The notes: generated from the sequence alone by a model not told the origin. A stretch of DNA of 64,000 nt from Saonia flava (GCF_011927795.1 NZ_JAATJJ010000001.1:1551062-1615061); one strand, 5' to 3'; positions 1-8,672 are shown, counted from the stretch's first letter. Numbers and translations are program-made.

Positions 1-580
1 CCTGCGGGCTGGAAAAACTGTAGTCCGTGCCACCACCAGTCGCACTGCCGGTCAATGCATCGGTAACCGTAACGCTCGTTGCAGCTGTGACCGTGCCCGT
101 TATGAACAAGGTCGGCAGGTTGCCACCCGAAGTCTCAGTATCTGAACCCGTCGCAGAGGAAAACGTTACACTGACACCATCATCATTGATAATTGTTCCT
201 ACTGCTGTTCCATCTAATATGGTTGCAACTCCACCAGTAATATTAGATAAAGTAATATTGTATGTTTCATCAATTTCTGGCTCTAAATCGGAAGCTATAT
301 TTACATTAAAAGTTTGTGTCTCAGGATTATTACCTGTAAAATTAAGAGTTCCAGAAACTGCAACATAGTCAGAACCAGCAATTGCCGTATCATTAGAACT
401 TAAATAATCAACATCAAAAGGGGCAATTAAAGGCCCTGAATATGTGACCTCAAAAGTTACTACCGTGTTGGCTTCAGCAAAAGATACATCAGCTATAGAC
501 ACTGTCTGCCCAAACCCAACATACCCCATAAACAAAAAGGCTAATTGAAAGAAAAGGTTTCTCAAAAATTTAGTGCTCAT
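1..580 (-). CDS. Secreted Calx-beta domain protein, N-terminal fragment (runs off window)
   Basis: The minus-strand frame opens with ATG at 580 and stays open to the window edge, so about 193 residues of a longer protein are visible. It begins MSTKFLRNLFFQLAFLFMGY, a typical Sec signal peptide that probably ends at GFGQ before TVSIADVSF. The rest reads as Calx-beta type beta-sandwich sequence (VTFEVTYSGP, DYLSSNDTAIAGSDY, ISDLEPEIDETYNITLSN-like blocks, then a second block with SVTFSSATGSDTE). Calx-beta repeats occur in large extracellular adhesins and T9SS cargo of Flavobacteriia; a C-terminal sorting domain would be expected beyond the window but cannot be seen. Substrate or partner is unknown. 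Confidence 0.8.
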   Translation of the reverse strand, partial: MSTKFLRNLFFQLAFLFMGYVGFGQTVSIADVSFAEANTVVTFEVTYSGPLIAPFDVDYLSSNDTAIAGSDYVAVSGTLNFTGNNPETQTFNVNIASDLEPEIDETYNITLSNITGGVATILDGTAVGTIINDDGVSVTFSSATGSDTETSGGNLPTLFITGTVTAATSVTVTDALTGSATGGGTDYSFSSPQ

Positions 581-680
581 ATTAATTTTGGGGAAAATAT
601 ATGTGTTAATTATTTCCATATTTTGGATTTGAATCTATCAAAATTCAATCTATACTAGACTATTTCCCAATAAAATTCGG

Positions 681-723
681 ATACCAATAATAAGAAAAAA
701 AAAATCCCAATACCAATAATAAG
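681..723. repeat. Two copies of a 14-bp direct repeat
   Basis: The 14-mer ATACCAATAATAAG occurs at 681-694 and again at 710-723, 29 nt apart and separated by an A-rich run, in the roughly 200-nt gap between the Calx-beta gene start and the fabD stop. The gap holds no gene that I can see. The repeats lie 100-140 nt upstream of the Calx-beta start, so a regulator site or simple-sequence drift are both possible. Confidence 0.5.
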
Positions 724-779
724 GATTAAATAAATCTTTTTAGGTTATATGGTAATAATCAACTATTTAATGATATAAC

Positions 780-1667
780 TTAATCATTGAAAACTGGTGA
801 AGTTGTCTCCGCAGAACGTTCTATCTTCTTTACCAATCCCTGTAAAACCTTGCCTGGACCTACCTCCGTAAACAAGGTGGCACCATCCTTGATCATTTGC
901 TGTACACTTTGCGTCCATTTCACGGGCGCTGTCAATTGAGATATCAAGTTGCTTTTTATGGTGTTGGAGTCACTGACCGCAACCGTTGAAACATTTTGGT
1001 AGATTGGACACAAAGGCTCATTAAAATGTGTGTTTTCAATGGCAGTAGCCAATTCTTCCCTGGCTGGTTCCATTAAAGGAGAATGAAAAGCTCCACCAAC
1101 AGGTAAAACCAATGCCCTACGTGCTCCAGCTTCTTTCATACTTTCACATGCTTTATTAATTGCCTCTACATCACCAGAAATCACTAATTGCCCAGGACAA
1201 TTATAGTTAGCCGCTACAACAACTCCTTCTGTTTCTCCACATATCTTTTCTACAATAGCATCTTCAAGACCTAAAACTGCAGCCATAGTACTTGGCTGTA
1301 ACTCGCACGCTTTTTGCATGGCCAAAGCTCTTTGTGAAACCAATTTTAAACCATCTTCAAAATTAAGGGTGCCGTTTGCAACCAAGGCCGAAAACTCTCC
1401 CAAAGAATGACCTGCAACCATATCTGGTTTAAAACTTTCGCCCATCACCTTACTCATGATTACAGAATGTAAAAATATAGCTGGTTGTGTAACTTTGGTC
1501 TGTTTTAAATCCTCCGGTGTTCCCTCAAACATAATATCTGTAATGGAAAAACCAAGAATTTCGTTGGCCCGCTCAAAAAGTTCTTGTGCCAAAGGGAATT
1601 TTTCATACAAATCCAACCCCATTCCAACAAATTGTGCTCCTTGACCAGGAAAAATATATGCGTTCAT
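780..1667 (-). CDS. fabD: Malonyl-CoA:ACP transacylase FabD
   Basis: Transfers malonyl from CoA to acyl carrier protein to feed type II fatty acid synthesis in the cytosol. The 295-residue length is normal for the family. The N-terminal FPGQGAQFVGMG motif, the nucleophile elbow GHSLGEFSA with Ser88, and the catalytic His in GGAFHSPLM (His195) are all present, as is the C-terminal VGPGKVLQGLV block. It stands apart from other fab genes here; its upstream neighbour on the same strand is a gamma-carbonic anhydrase-like gene about 50 nt away. A TAnnTTTG-type element (1688-1695) sits 21 nt before the ATG, so it may have its own promoter. Confidence 0.97.
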   Translation of the reverse strand: MNAYIFPGQGAQFVGMGLDLYEKFPLAQELFERANEILGFSITDIMFEGTPEDLKQTKVTQPAIFLHSVIMSKVMGESFKPDMVAGHSLGEFSALVANGTLNFEDGLKLVSQRALAMQKACELQPSTMAAVLGLEDAIVEKICGETEGVVVAANYNCPGQLVISGDVEAINKACESMKEAGARRALVLPVGGAFHSPLMEPAREELATAIENTHFNEPLCPIYQNVSTVAVSDSNTIKSNLISQLTAPVKWTQSVQQMIKDGATLFTEVGPGKVLQGLVKKIERSAETTSPVFND

Positions 1668-1687
1668 TCTTTAATGATTTTGATTGG

Positions 1688-1695
1688 CAAAAATA
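1688..1695 (-). promoter_or_regulatory. Candidate -7 element before fabD
   Basis: On the minus strand this reads TATTTTTG, a full match to the Bacteroidota -7 consensus TAnnTTTG, 21 nt upstream of the fabD ATG. No good TTG is seen at the -33 distance, so the call rests on one half only. Confidence 0.3.
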
Positions 1696-1716
1696 GCAAT
1701 AATAGGACTTTGAATC

Positions 1717-2232
1717 CTAATCTTCTTTAAACCAACTGGAATACTTTACATAATTATTTGCAATTCTATCTATCTCACCCGCACTCAACTCTGGACTAAT
1801 ATCTTTAATTTTCTTTGCGGGCATACCCGCAAAAACAGTCCCTGAAGGCACATGGGTTCCTTTTGTAAGCACGGCACCGGCTGCAATGATACTGTTACTT
1901 TCCACTACGCAGTCATCCATGATAATACTACCCATACCCACAAGGACGTTGTCATGAATAGTACAACCATGGACTATAGCATTATGACCTATAGAAACAT
2001 TGTTACCAATGGTGGTTGGAGATTTTAGATAGGTACAGTGTATTACGGCGCCATCCTGCACATTTACTTTGTTGCCCATTTTTATAAAATGGACATCACC
2101 CCTTAATACGGCATTGAACCATACACTACATTGGTCCCCCATTGTCACTTCTCCTACAATGGTAGCATTTTCGGCAACAAAACAATCTTCCCCAATTTGA
2201 GGGGCCTTTCCGTTAATGGTTCTTATTATCAT
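1717..2232 (-). CDS. Gamma-carbonic anhydrase family protein (YrdA/PaaY-like)
   Basis: A 171-residue left-handed beta-helix (hexapeptide-repeat) protein. Repeating [LIV]GxN/xVxIGxN turns are visible from about residue 25 to 135. The three metal-binding histidines of the gamma class are in place: His65 (GAVIHC) and the HxxxxH pair His83/His88 (IGHNAIVHG). Members bind Zn or Fe as trimers; YrdA/PaaY-type members may hydrate CO2 or act as thioesterases, and many are inactive in assays. The ORF ends with a short helical tail (DRIANNYVKYSSWFKED). The gene starts 11 nt after the stop of the LytTR regulator, so it is likely cotranscribed with the two-component genes. Exact substrate is not evident. 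Confidence 0.88.
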   Translation of the reverse strand: MIIRTINGKAPQIGEDCFVAENATIVGEVTMGDQCSVWFNAVLRGDVHFIKMGNKVNVQDGAVIHCTYLKSPTTIGNNVSIGHNAIVHGCTIHDNVLVGMGSIIMDDCVVESNSIIAAGAVLTKGTHVPSGTVFAGMPAKKIKDISPELSAGEIDRIANNYVKYSSWFKED

Positions 2233-2243
2233 ATTGCTGGTCT

Positions 2244-2975
2244 TTATTCAAAATACGCCAATAATTCTTTCTTTTTGGAAGCCGAGACCAATAATTCCTT
2301 TCCATTGGATACAACCACACTGCCTCCCTTTCCTTTTTTATATTTTACCACTTCGTTTACGTTCACCAAATAGGATTTGTGAATACGGGCAAATGAAAAT
2401 TCAGTTAAGGCATCTTCAAAATATTTTAAGGTTTTGCTCACCAATATTTTTTTGTTCTCCAAATGGATTTCTGTGTAATTATCATCAGCCTTACAATAGA
2501 AAATATCAGAAACATTTAAGACCTGAAACCCATCTTGCTGTGGTAAAGTAATTTTACCATCGACCCTATTAAGCTTAGGTTTTAAAATTTGTCCTTCCAA
2601 AGCATCCTCCCTTTCTTTAATCTGCGACACATAGTCTACTGCTTTGATCAATTCATCAATATTAATGGGTTTCATTAAATAATAGGCCGCATGGTTATTA
2701 AGAGCATCCATGGCATATTGATTATAGGCCGTTACAAAAACAGTTTCAAAAGTTCGGTTGGGCACTTTATCCAAAAGGTCAAAAGCATTGCCAAAAGGCA
2801 TTTCAACATCTAAAAAAACTAAATCTGGCTGGGTTCCCTCAATTAAAGAAACCCCTTCTTTTATGGTAGCGGCCTCCCCTAACAAATTAACATCAGTGCA
2901 ATATTTTGCCAGATAATTTCTTAGAATTTCCCGGCTATTTGCCTCATCCTCTACTATAATTGCATTTAATTTCAT
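2244..2975 (-). CDS. LytTR-family response regulator
   Basis: A 243-residue regulator with an N-terminal receiver domain (residues 1-120; phosphoacceptor Asp56 in FLDVEMPFG; conserved Lys in YYLMKPI) and a C-terminal LytTR DNA-binding domain (about 135-240; FARIHKSYLVNVNEV and the closing GKELLVSASKKKELL). The family binds direct repeats upstream of target genes. Its ATG shares one base with the stop codon of the sensor kinase upstream, which is strong evidence that the two form a cognate pair that is translationally coupled. Confidence 0.95.
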   Translation of the reverse strand: MKLNAIIVEDEANSREILRNYLAKYCTDVNLLGEAATIKEGVSLIEGTQPDLVFLDVEMPFGNAFDLLDKVPNRTFETVFVTAYNQYAMDALNNHAAYYLMKPINIDELIKAVDYVSQIKEREDALEGQILKPKLNRVDGKITLPQQDGFQVLNVSDIFYCKADDNYTEIHLENKKILVSKTLKYFEDALTEFSFARIHKSYLVNVNEVVKYKKGKGGSVVVSNGKELLVSASKKKELLAYFE

Positions 2976-5164
2976 TAATCTTTCTTTAAAGTCAATATTA
3001 CTTTAGTTCCTTCTTCATCATTTAAGTTTGTTATAAAAACATCCACCTTGTCCTTGTACATATCGTTCAAAATAGCTATCCTTTTTTTGATATTTCCCAT
3101 CCCTTTGGATTTCTGTTTCTTTTGATTTGATGTTTTTAACTCTGCTGATTTTTTCCTTCCAATCCCATTATCAGCAATCGCAATTTCAATGATTTCATCG
3201 CTTTTTTGATTTAAATTGATACTTAGAAAACCCTTTTCTTCTTTATAGCGTAAACCATGCCAAATAGCATTTTCTATATAGGGCTGCAAAAGCATAGGAG
3301 GGATTTGAAAGGCATCTACATCTATATGATCATCCAAATTTATTTCATAATCAAATTTATCAGGAAAGCGGGAATGCTCCAGTTTTACATAAAGTTCCAA
3401 CAGCTCCAGTTCTTTTGAAAGAAGGATAAAATCCTCTTCGGAATTCTCCAATACGGAACGCATCAAAGTTGAAAAGTCACTTAAATACCTATTGGCACTC
3501 CGTTCATCACTTTTGGAAATGTAATTATTCACAGAATTAAGTGCATTGAAAATAAAATGTGGGTTCATTTGGGAGCGTAGGGATTTTAACGCTAATAAAT
3601 TGTTTGCCAATTTTTGCTGATTATTGCTTCTATAGAAAAAGAAGGTGGAGAGTCCTAACAAAATTAATCCCAAAATCAAAGAATAAATAATCCAATTCTG
3701 CCTTTTATACCTTTCTTGGGTCAACTGCTGTGAGGTAAGCGCCAAATCATATTTGCTCTGCGAAAGTTCCCGTTCTTGCTCTAATCCATCAATTCTGCTT
3801 TGCCTTAAGGCTATTTCATTATTAAAACGGGCCGCTCGTGAGATTTCTTGCTCTTTACGAACATACAACGTATCTACCACAGCTGCGTATTCTTGATAAG
3901 TTTCCAATGCTTTGGTAAAATCTCCTTTTTGCTTGTAGACTTCAGACAATTTTCTTGTCGCATCTTTTTGCACAATTAAATCATCATCCCTATCCGCTTC
4001 CACAATACTTTTTTGCAAAAAAGGAATAGCTTCATCAAATTGATTTTGTGAAATATAGGCGTTGGCAATCTTATAATTAATACGTTGAGTTGTTATGGAG
4101 TCTGGACTAATGCCAATCCCATCCATTTTTGCAACTGGGGCGGAAAGCAGCTGCAATTCCTGTAAATTCTCCTTCCTGAGTTCTATTTCATTACTATATT
4201 GATTAGTACTATTGTAAAAATCTGCCACCTTCTCCTTTTCTCTTACCGAGCGTTGAGGGGCTTCTTTTTTTGCCAAATCCAAAGATTGATTATAATATCC
4301 TTCTGCCTCAACTTTACGATTTGCACTTGCATAGGCATCGGCAATTTTGGAATTTAGGTCCACTACTTTAGGTTCTATTTGATTCTTTTTGGCAATAGTT
4401 AGGCCTTCATTATAAAAAGTAACTGCCTTATTTATTTCTCCTAAATTTTTATATGAATCCCCCAATCCTTCATACAATTGCACTCTTTGGAAGGGCACCA
4501 TTCCCTTAACATTTTCCAATGGAAGAAAGATGGATTCCGCATTAGTATACTCTTGGTTCAATAAATACACATTGCCAAGCAACAAGGTTGTTTTTATTGT
4601 TTTTTGAGCATCCAAGGCATCCTTGTAGTTTGAAATTGCTAGATCGTATTGCTTATGGTATTGGTAGACTTCACCCAACATGGTAAGAGCCTCTGCCAAC
4701 TGTTTTTTGTTAGCTCTTTTCCCCAATGAAGATATGGACTGCGTAATGAAATCAATACTTTTTCCTATATCATTTTTCTTATAAAAATTGGCAGAATCCA
4801 AATAAGTTTGGTGTGATATTGCATTTTTATTGAGTTTGCTAGAAGATGCATTGCTCTGATAGCCTTCTACCAAAATAGTCACATCTTCATCACTCTTAAT
4901 TCTATAATAAACCGTTTCCAGCTCAGCCCCTCGAATTACAAGCTCATCTCCCACAGATGCCTTTATCCTAAATTCACCCAAACCATCTGTTACTGTATAA
5001 TTTCCAGAACTGGTTGACACTTCAACACCAGAAATAGGCTCCATATTTTCCTTTCCTTTTACAGAGCCCTTAATTTCAAACACTGTTTTATTTTGAAAGT
5101 TTTGAGCAATAGCTAGAGAAAAAGTCAATAAAAACAATGTAAATATGTACGCTGCTTTTTGCAT
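2975..5164 (-). CDS. TPR sensor histidine kinase of the LytS/YehU type with N-terminal carboxypeptidase-regulatory-like domain
   Basis: A 729-residue membrane kinase. Signal peptide (1-20, ending SLAIAQ), then a carboxypeptidase-regulatory-like beta-domain at about 28-105 (FEIKGSVKGKE, GVEVSTSSG, TDGLGEFRI), then a long TPR helical region to about residue 440, a coiled-coil segment, one membrane helix (about 491-511), and a His_kinase domain. The phospho-acceptor is His536 in QMNPHFIFN. The ATPase lobe shows IADNGIG (about 665-671) and GMGNIKKRI. The sensor part would lie in the periplasm. Similar TPR kinases are common in Bacteroidota; a regulatory-like beta-domain at the front is less usual and is also found in TonB-receptor plugs. 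The ligand is unknown. It is paired with the LytTR regulator directly downstream. Confidence 0.92.
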   Translation of the reverse strand: MQKAAYIFTLFLLTFSLAIAQNFQNKTVFEIKGSVKGKENMEPISGVEVSTSSGNYTVTDGLGEFRIKASVGDELVIRGAELETVYYRIKSDEDVTILVEGYQSNASSSKLNKNAISHQTYLDSANFYKKNDIGKSIDFITQSISSLGKRANKKQLAEALTMLGEVYQYHKQYDLAISNYKDALDAQKTIKTTLLLGNVYLLNQEYTNAESIFLPLENVKGMVPFQRVQLYEGLGDSYKNLGEINKAVTFYNEGLTIAKKNQIEPKVVDLNSKIADAYASANRKVEAEGYYNQSLDLAKKEAPQRSVREKEKVADFYNSTNQYSNEIELRKENLQELQLLSAPVAKMDGIGISPDSITTQRINYKIANAYISQNQFDEAIPFLQKSIVEADRDDDLIVQKDATRKLSEVYKQKGDFTKALETYQEYAAVVDTLYVRKEQEISRAARFNNEIALRQSRIDGLEQERELSQSKYDLALTSQQLTQERYKRQNWIIYSLILGLILLGLSTFFFYRSNNQQKLANNLLALKSLRSQMNPHFIFNALNSVNNYISKSDERSANRYLSDFSTLMRSVLENSEEDFILLSKELELLELYVKLEHSRFPDKFDYEINLDDHIDVDAFQIPPMLLQPYIENAIWHGLRYKEEKGFLSINLNQKSDEIIEIAIADNGIGRKKSAELKTSNQKKQKSKGMGNIKKRIAILNDMYKDKVDVFITNLNDEEGTKVILTLKKD

Positions 5165-5374
5165 TTATTACTATTAGATAGGATAAACTTAGGTGATTTA
5201 ACCCATATTAAAAAATGACAAAAACAGTATAAAGCATTTAAAAATCTCTCTTTTTACCCCTTTAAGCAATCATGGGATGTTTTTACTCATTCAAAAGGCT
5301 GGTTCCCTCATTCTTCATTTTTTTAGAACTATTTTGAAAATACTTTTATCCCATAATTTAAAATCAATTAAAAA

Positions 5375-6553
5375 ATGAAAGCATTAAAAAACATAATAGG
5401 AATTGGAATCATGTGTTTGTCCATAAGCACCATATATGGTTGTGAGCTAAGAACAAAAAAAGGTGTAAAAAATCCAATTTTGGTCCAAGCTGTTGCTCCT
5501 AAAGAAAAGGCGTCCAACAACACGGTTAAAATTGCTCTTTTATTGGATACAAGCAATAGTATGGACGGACTTATAAACCAAGCCAAGGCACAATTATGGG
5601 ACATTGTAAACAAGTTTACCCATGCAAAATGTGGAAATGATGAAAGGCCCAATCTTGAAATTGCCCTGTACCAATATGGAAATGATGGTCTTTCCTCAAG
5701 AGAAGGCTACATTCAACAAGTGTTGAACTTTAGCAGTGACTTGGACGAAATCTCAGAAAAACTTTTCTCCTTAACCACCAACGGCGGAGAAGAATATTGT
5801 GGCGAAGTTATACAAACCTCTTTAAAACAATTGGAATGGGGCAAAAATGCCGATAACCTTAAAATGATTTTTATCGCTGGTAACGAGCCTTTTACCCAAG
5901 GAAAATTAAATTACAAGGATGCTGTTACCAATGCCAAGGAAAAAGATATTGTGGTTAATACCATTTTTTGTGGCAACTATGAGCAAGGCATCAATACCGA
6001 TTGGAAAAATGGTGCAACAATAACGGGTGGTGAATATATGGCAATTGACCACAATAGAAAGGTTGTACATATAGCAACCCCTTATGATAATGTTATCATT
6101 AAATTAAATGGAAGGTTGAATAGAACTTACATTTCTTATGGCGCAGCGGGAGCCGCCAAAATGTCCATGCAAGCAGAACAAGATGAAAATGCCTATGTAA
6201 TGGAGGAAGCCGTTGCCGTTAAAAGAGCCGTAAGCAAAAGCTCCAGAATGTACAACAATTCTTCTTGGGATTTGGTGGATGCCGTTGATGACAAAGAAGT
6301 TGATTTATCAAAACTAAAAGATGATGAACTTCCATCAGAACTGAAAGGGAAATCGGAATCTGAAATAGCAACCTACGTTCAAGAGAAAAAAAGGGAACGC
6401 TCAAAAATTCAGGAAGAAATCCAAGAATTAAACACAAAGCGTGAAGCCTTTATCCTGAAAAATCAAAAAGAAGATGCAAAAGGTGAATTGGAAAATGCGA
6501 TGTTAAATGCAATTATGAAACAAGCAGCAAAGAAAAATTATGTTTGGGAATAA
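5375..6553 (+). CDS. vWA-domain lipoprotein
   Basis: A 392-residue protein with a lipoprotein-type signal (hydrophobic stretch, then TIYGC with Cys23 as the likely lipidated residue). A von Willebrand factor A domain spans about residues 50-240; the metal-ion-dependent adhesion site is intact (DTSNSM, Asp58/Ser60/Ser62). The C-terminal third is a charged helical region (about 300-375, many K/E) that may form a coiled coil. Members of this family are seen beside peptidase or oxygen-tolerance genes, but here it stands alone, divergent from the kinase gene and convergent with porP. Function is unknown beyond metal-dependent protein binding at the cell surface or periplasm. Confidence 0.8.
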   Translation: MKALKNIIGIGIMCLSISTIYGCELRTKKGVKNPILVQAVAPKEKASNNTVKIALLLDTSNSMDGLINQAKAQLWDIVNKFTHAKCGNDERPNLEIALYQYGNDGLSSREGYIQQVLNFSSDLDEISEKLFSLTTNGGEEYCGEVIQTSLKQLEWGKNADNLKMIFIAGNEPFTQGKLNYKDAVTNAKEKDIVVNTIFCGNYEQGINTDWKNGATITGGEYMAIDHNRKVVHIATPYDNVIIKLNGRLNRTYISYGAAGAAKMSMQAEQDENAYVMEEAVAVKRAVSKSSRMYNNSSWDLVDAVDDKEVDLSKLKDDELPSELKGKSESEIATYVQEKKRERSKIQEEIQELNTKREAFILKNQKEDAKGELENAMLNAIMKQAAKKNYVWE

Positions 6554-6577
6554 ATTTTAGTTTGTTTGGATGTTGGG

Positions 6578-6609
6578 AAAAGGGTCATCAAGAAATTGAT
6601 GGCCTTTTT
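6578..6609. terminator. Bidirectional hairpin terminator
   Basis: AAAAGGGTCATCAA pairs with TTGATGGCCTTTT across a GAAA loop, with one bulge. A-tract and T-tract flank both sides, so it can end both the vWA gene (plus) and the porP gene (minus), which converge here. Confidence 0.75.
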
Positions 6610-6617
6610 AGTACATT

Positions 6618-7616
6618 CTAATAATTTACAGCAGGGCAGTTACAGTCATACTTATCCTGCGTAACCTGACCAAAGTCATATCCTAAAGTAATTTGGTGAA
6701 AACCACCATTGTCCAAACGAATATCTCCCGATTGGTACGAGTAATTATAAGAAAACATGAACTTGTTTACATTGACACCAATTATGGGTGTAAACAACTG
6801 CAAGCGTTGTTCCCCAAAAGTTCCATTGGTCTGGAATTGGGCACCATCAAAACTTCTACGATAAGAGAGTCCTCCCCAAACTTTTCCAAAGCTAACATCC
6901 CTATACACTTTTGCATTGATATCCACTGTTTTTTCCTTGGTGAAATCGGTCAATTGAAACAGAATGGAAGGTTCTACTTGCCATTCATTTCTACCAAAAA
7001 CATAGCCAGCAGAAAGCAGATATCTTCTTAGGTTATCAAATTCAATTGCCGTATACAAATCACGTCCACTACCAAGTAAGTTAAGTACAGTGGCGTGGGC
7101 ATAGAATTCCATAAAATTATAGGACATTCCTAAATCCATATTAAAATAGGCAACTGTATTTTTTATTCCAGTAACAACCGGATCAGGAATAACAGATCTA
7201 AATTCAGTTTCATCCAAACTACTTAAAATTGTGCCTATACTCAATCCAAAAGATAATTGATTTAGGTTTCTAACATCTCTGGAAAATCTAAGATGATGTG
7301 CATAGGTCAATTTTAACCCAGTTTGGGAGTGATAACCATTGGCATCATTAAAGATAATGGCGCCTACTCCACTTGGACCATCTCCCAGCCTAAAATGGCC
7401 GTTAATAGTCTGCAAGTTTGGCGCTTCATCCACACTAAACCACTGTTTTCTTGCTGTTAACCTTATTTTTCCACCTTCTCCAATACCGGCCATGGACGGG
7501 TGTACCAAATAATAATTGTCCGACAAATAATCAAAATATATCGGGATTCCTTCCTGAGCCATGCTTGAAAAAGAAAAGGTCAAGAAAGAAATTAAAATGA
7601 ATATAAAATGTTTCAT
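6618..7616 (-). CDS. PorP/SprF-family type IX secretion membrane protein
   Basis: A 332-residue outer-membrane protein with a signal peptide (1-20, FSFSSMAQ) and the family hallmarks: the N-terminal block QEGIPIYFDYLSDNYYLVHPS followed by AGIGEGGKIRLTARKQW, alternating beta strands, and a C-terminal strand ITLGYDFG. PorP/SprF proteins partner with T9SS components or anchor surface polymers such as SprB; many paralogs per genome exist and usually sit next to a PorE/OmpA-like or adhesin gene. None is adjacent here, so this is a stand-alone paralog. The last residues (DKYDCNCPAVNY) contain a CxC. It has its own promoter, described separately. Confidence 0.9.
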   Translation of the reverse strand: MKHFIFILISFLTFSFSSMAQEGIPIYFDYLSDNYYLVHPSMAGIGEGGKIRLTARKQWFSVDEAPNLQTINGHFRLGDGPSGVGAIIFNDANGYHSQTGLKLTYAHHLRFSRDVRNLNQLSFGLSIGTILSSLDETEFRSVIPDPVVTGIKNTVAYFNMDLGMSYNFMEFYAHATVLNLLGSGRDLYTAIEFDNLRRYLLSAGYVFGRNEWQVEPSILFQLTDFTKEKTVDINAKVYRDVSFGKVWGGLSYRRSFDGAQFQTNGTFGEQRLQLFTPIIGVNVNKFMFSYNYSYQSGDIRLDNGGFHQITLGYDFGQVTQDKYDCNCPAVNY

Positions 7617-7645
7617 TGAGGGCAGGGTATGGTTGCTATGTGGTT

Positions 7646-7675
7646 CAAATATATAGTATAACGGACTAAAGCCAA
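7646..7675 (-). promoter_or_regulatory. Bacteroidota-type promoter of the porP gene
   Basis: On the minus strand: TTG (7675-7673), 19-nt spacer, TATATTTG (7653-7646), matching the TTG/TAnnTTTG promoter of this phylum. The element is 30 nt upstream of the ATG. Confidence 0.55.
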
Positions 7676-7710
7676 CATTATTATATGTGGTTTAACATGG
7701 AAAATCGTTG

Positions 7711-7718
7711 TATTTTTG
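7711..7718 (+). promoter_or_regulatory. Candidate -7 element before the NifU-like gene
   Basis: TATTTTTG matches TAnnTTTG. It lies 12 nt before the chosen ATG, so the transcript would have a very short leader. The TTG inside this element also explains why a start at 7716 is unlikely. A -33 TTG is not clear. Confidence 0.35.
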
Positions 7719-7730
7719 TTCAAAATTAAA

Positions 7731-8636
7731 ATGATGAAAGATTATTCTATCACAGTTGTTGAGACCAATAAACCCAGCATATTAAAGTTTGAGGCCAATC
7801 AAATTATTAGCAAAAGCAATAATTACGAATTTAAAAATATTGATGAGGCCAAAAATTCTCCTTTGGCCCAGCAGTTATTTTATCTTCCTTTCATTAAAAC
7901 TGTTTATATATCTGGTAATTTTATTGCCTTGGAACGCTTTGATATTGTGGAATGGGAAGATGTTAAAGATGAAGTGGCGCAACAGTTGGTTGAGTATTTA
8001 AATTCTGGAAATCCTATAGTTCTAGAAAATGACACCCCTAAAAAAGTGGCCATTACAATTTATGCCGAAGTTACTCCCAATCCAGCTGTGATGAAATTTG
8101 TGGCCAATAAAAAAATTGTCCCTTCCACTTTTGAATTTAAAAATATTGATGAGGCCAAGAATTCTGATTTAGCGAAAGAATTATTTCTTCTTCCCTTTGT
8201 TAAAGAGGTTTTTTTTGATGAAAATTATGTTTCCATTAGCAAATATGATGTTGCAGACTGGAATGAAATTACATTTGAACTTAGGGAATTAATAAGGAAT
8301 TTTTTGTCAGATGGCAAAGAAGTTGTCTCGGCCGATAGTATTTTACAGGCCAAGACTGAGGCCCCCGCCAACAAAATAAACAACGTTAATTTGGATGATA
8401 CATCCAAAGAAATTGTTGCTATTTTAGAAGAATATGTAAAACCTGCAGTAGCAAGTGATGGGGGCAATATTATGTTTGAATCCTATGAAGAGGAAAGCAA
8501 AACTGTAAAGGTAATTTTACAAGGAGCATGTAGTGGCTGCCCGTCTTCTACTTTTACCTTAAAAAATGGAATAGAGAATATGCTCAAGAACATGATGGGT
8601 GATAAAGTAAGGGAAGTTGTTGCTTTAAATGGTTGA
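7731..8636 (+). CDS. NifU-like iron-sulfur scaffold with two tandem Nfu_N domains
   Basis: About 301 residues from the ATG at 7731; the frame extends upstream to a TTG at 7716, but that codon overlaps the likely -7 element. The N-terminal two thirds hold two copies of the Nfu_N domain: both contain EFKNIDEAKNS followed by LAxxLFxLPF[IV]K and a short hydrophobic strand. The C-terminal third is the NifU_C/Nfu domain (EEYVKPAVASDGGNI, then the cluster ligands in GACSGCPSS). It would carry a [4Fe-4S] cluster at the CxxC of a dimer and hand it to apo-proteins in the cytosol. The doubled N-domain is seen in related Bacteroidota proteins. Divergent from porP; dodecin follows 36 nt downstream. Confidence 0.92.
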   Translation: MMKDYSITVVETNKPSILKFEANQIISKSNNYEFKNIDEAKNSPLAQQLFYLPFIKTVYISGNFIALERFDIVEWEDVKDEVAQQLVEYLNSGNPIVLENDTPKKVAITIYAEVTPNPAVMKFVANKKIVPSTFEFKNIDEAKNSDLAKELFLLPFVKEVFFDENYVSISKYDVADWNEITFELRELIRNFLSDGKEVVSADSILQAKTEAPANKINNVNLDDTSKEIVAILEEYVKPAVASDGGNIMFESYEEESKTVKVILQGACSGCPSSTFTLKNGIENMLKNMMGDKVREVVALNG

Positions 8637-8650
8637 TTTTCCTACCTTGA
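8620..8650 (+). promoter_or_regulatory. Candidate promoter of the dodecin gene
   Basis: TTG (8620-8622), 20-nt spacer, then TACCTTGA (8643-8650), one mismatch to TAnnTTTG, 22 nt before the dodecin ATG. It overlaps the 3' end of the NifU-like gene. Confidence 0.35.
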
Positions 8651-8672
8651 AAAAAATTAAAAAACACTAATT

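Noticed and set aside
27-368. A plus-strand open frame opposite the Calx-beta gene
   Set aside because: Valine/proline-rich mirror of a clear Calx-beta reading frame with a signal peptide on the other strand.
744-779. AT-rich inverted repeat GTTATAT/ATATAAC after fabD
   Set aside because: Seven AT-rich pairs with a 22-nt loop and no T-tract is too weak to call a terminator.
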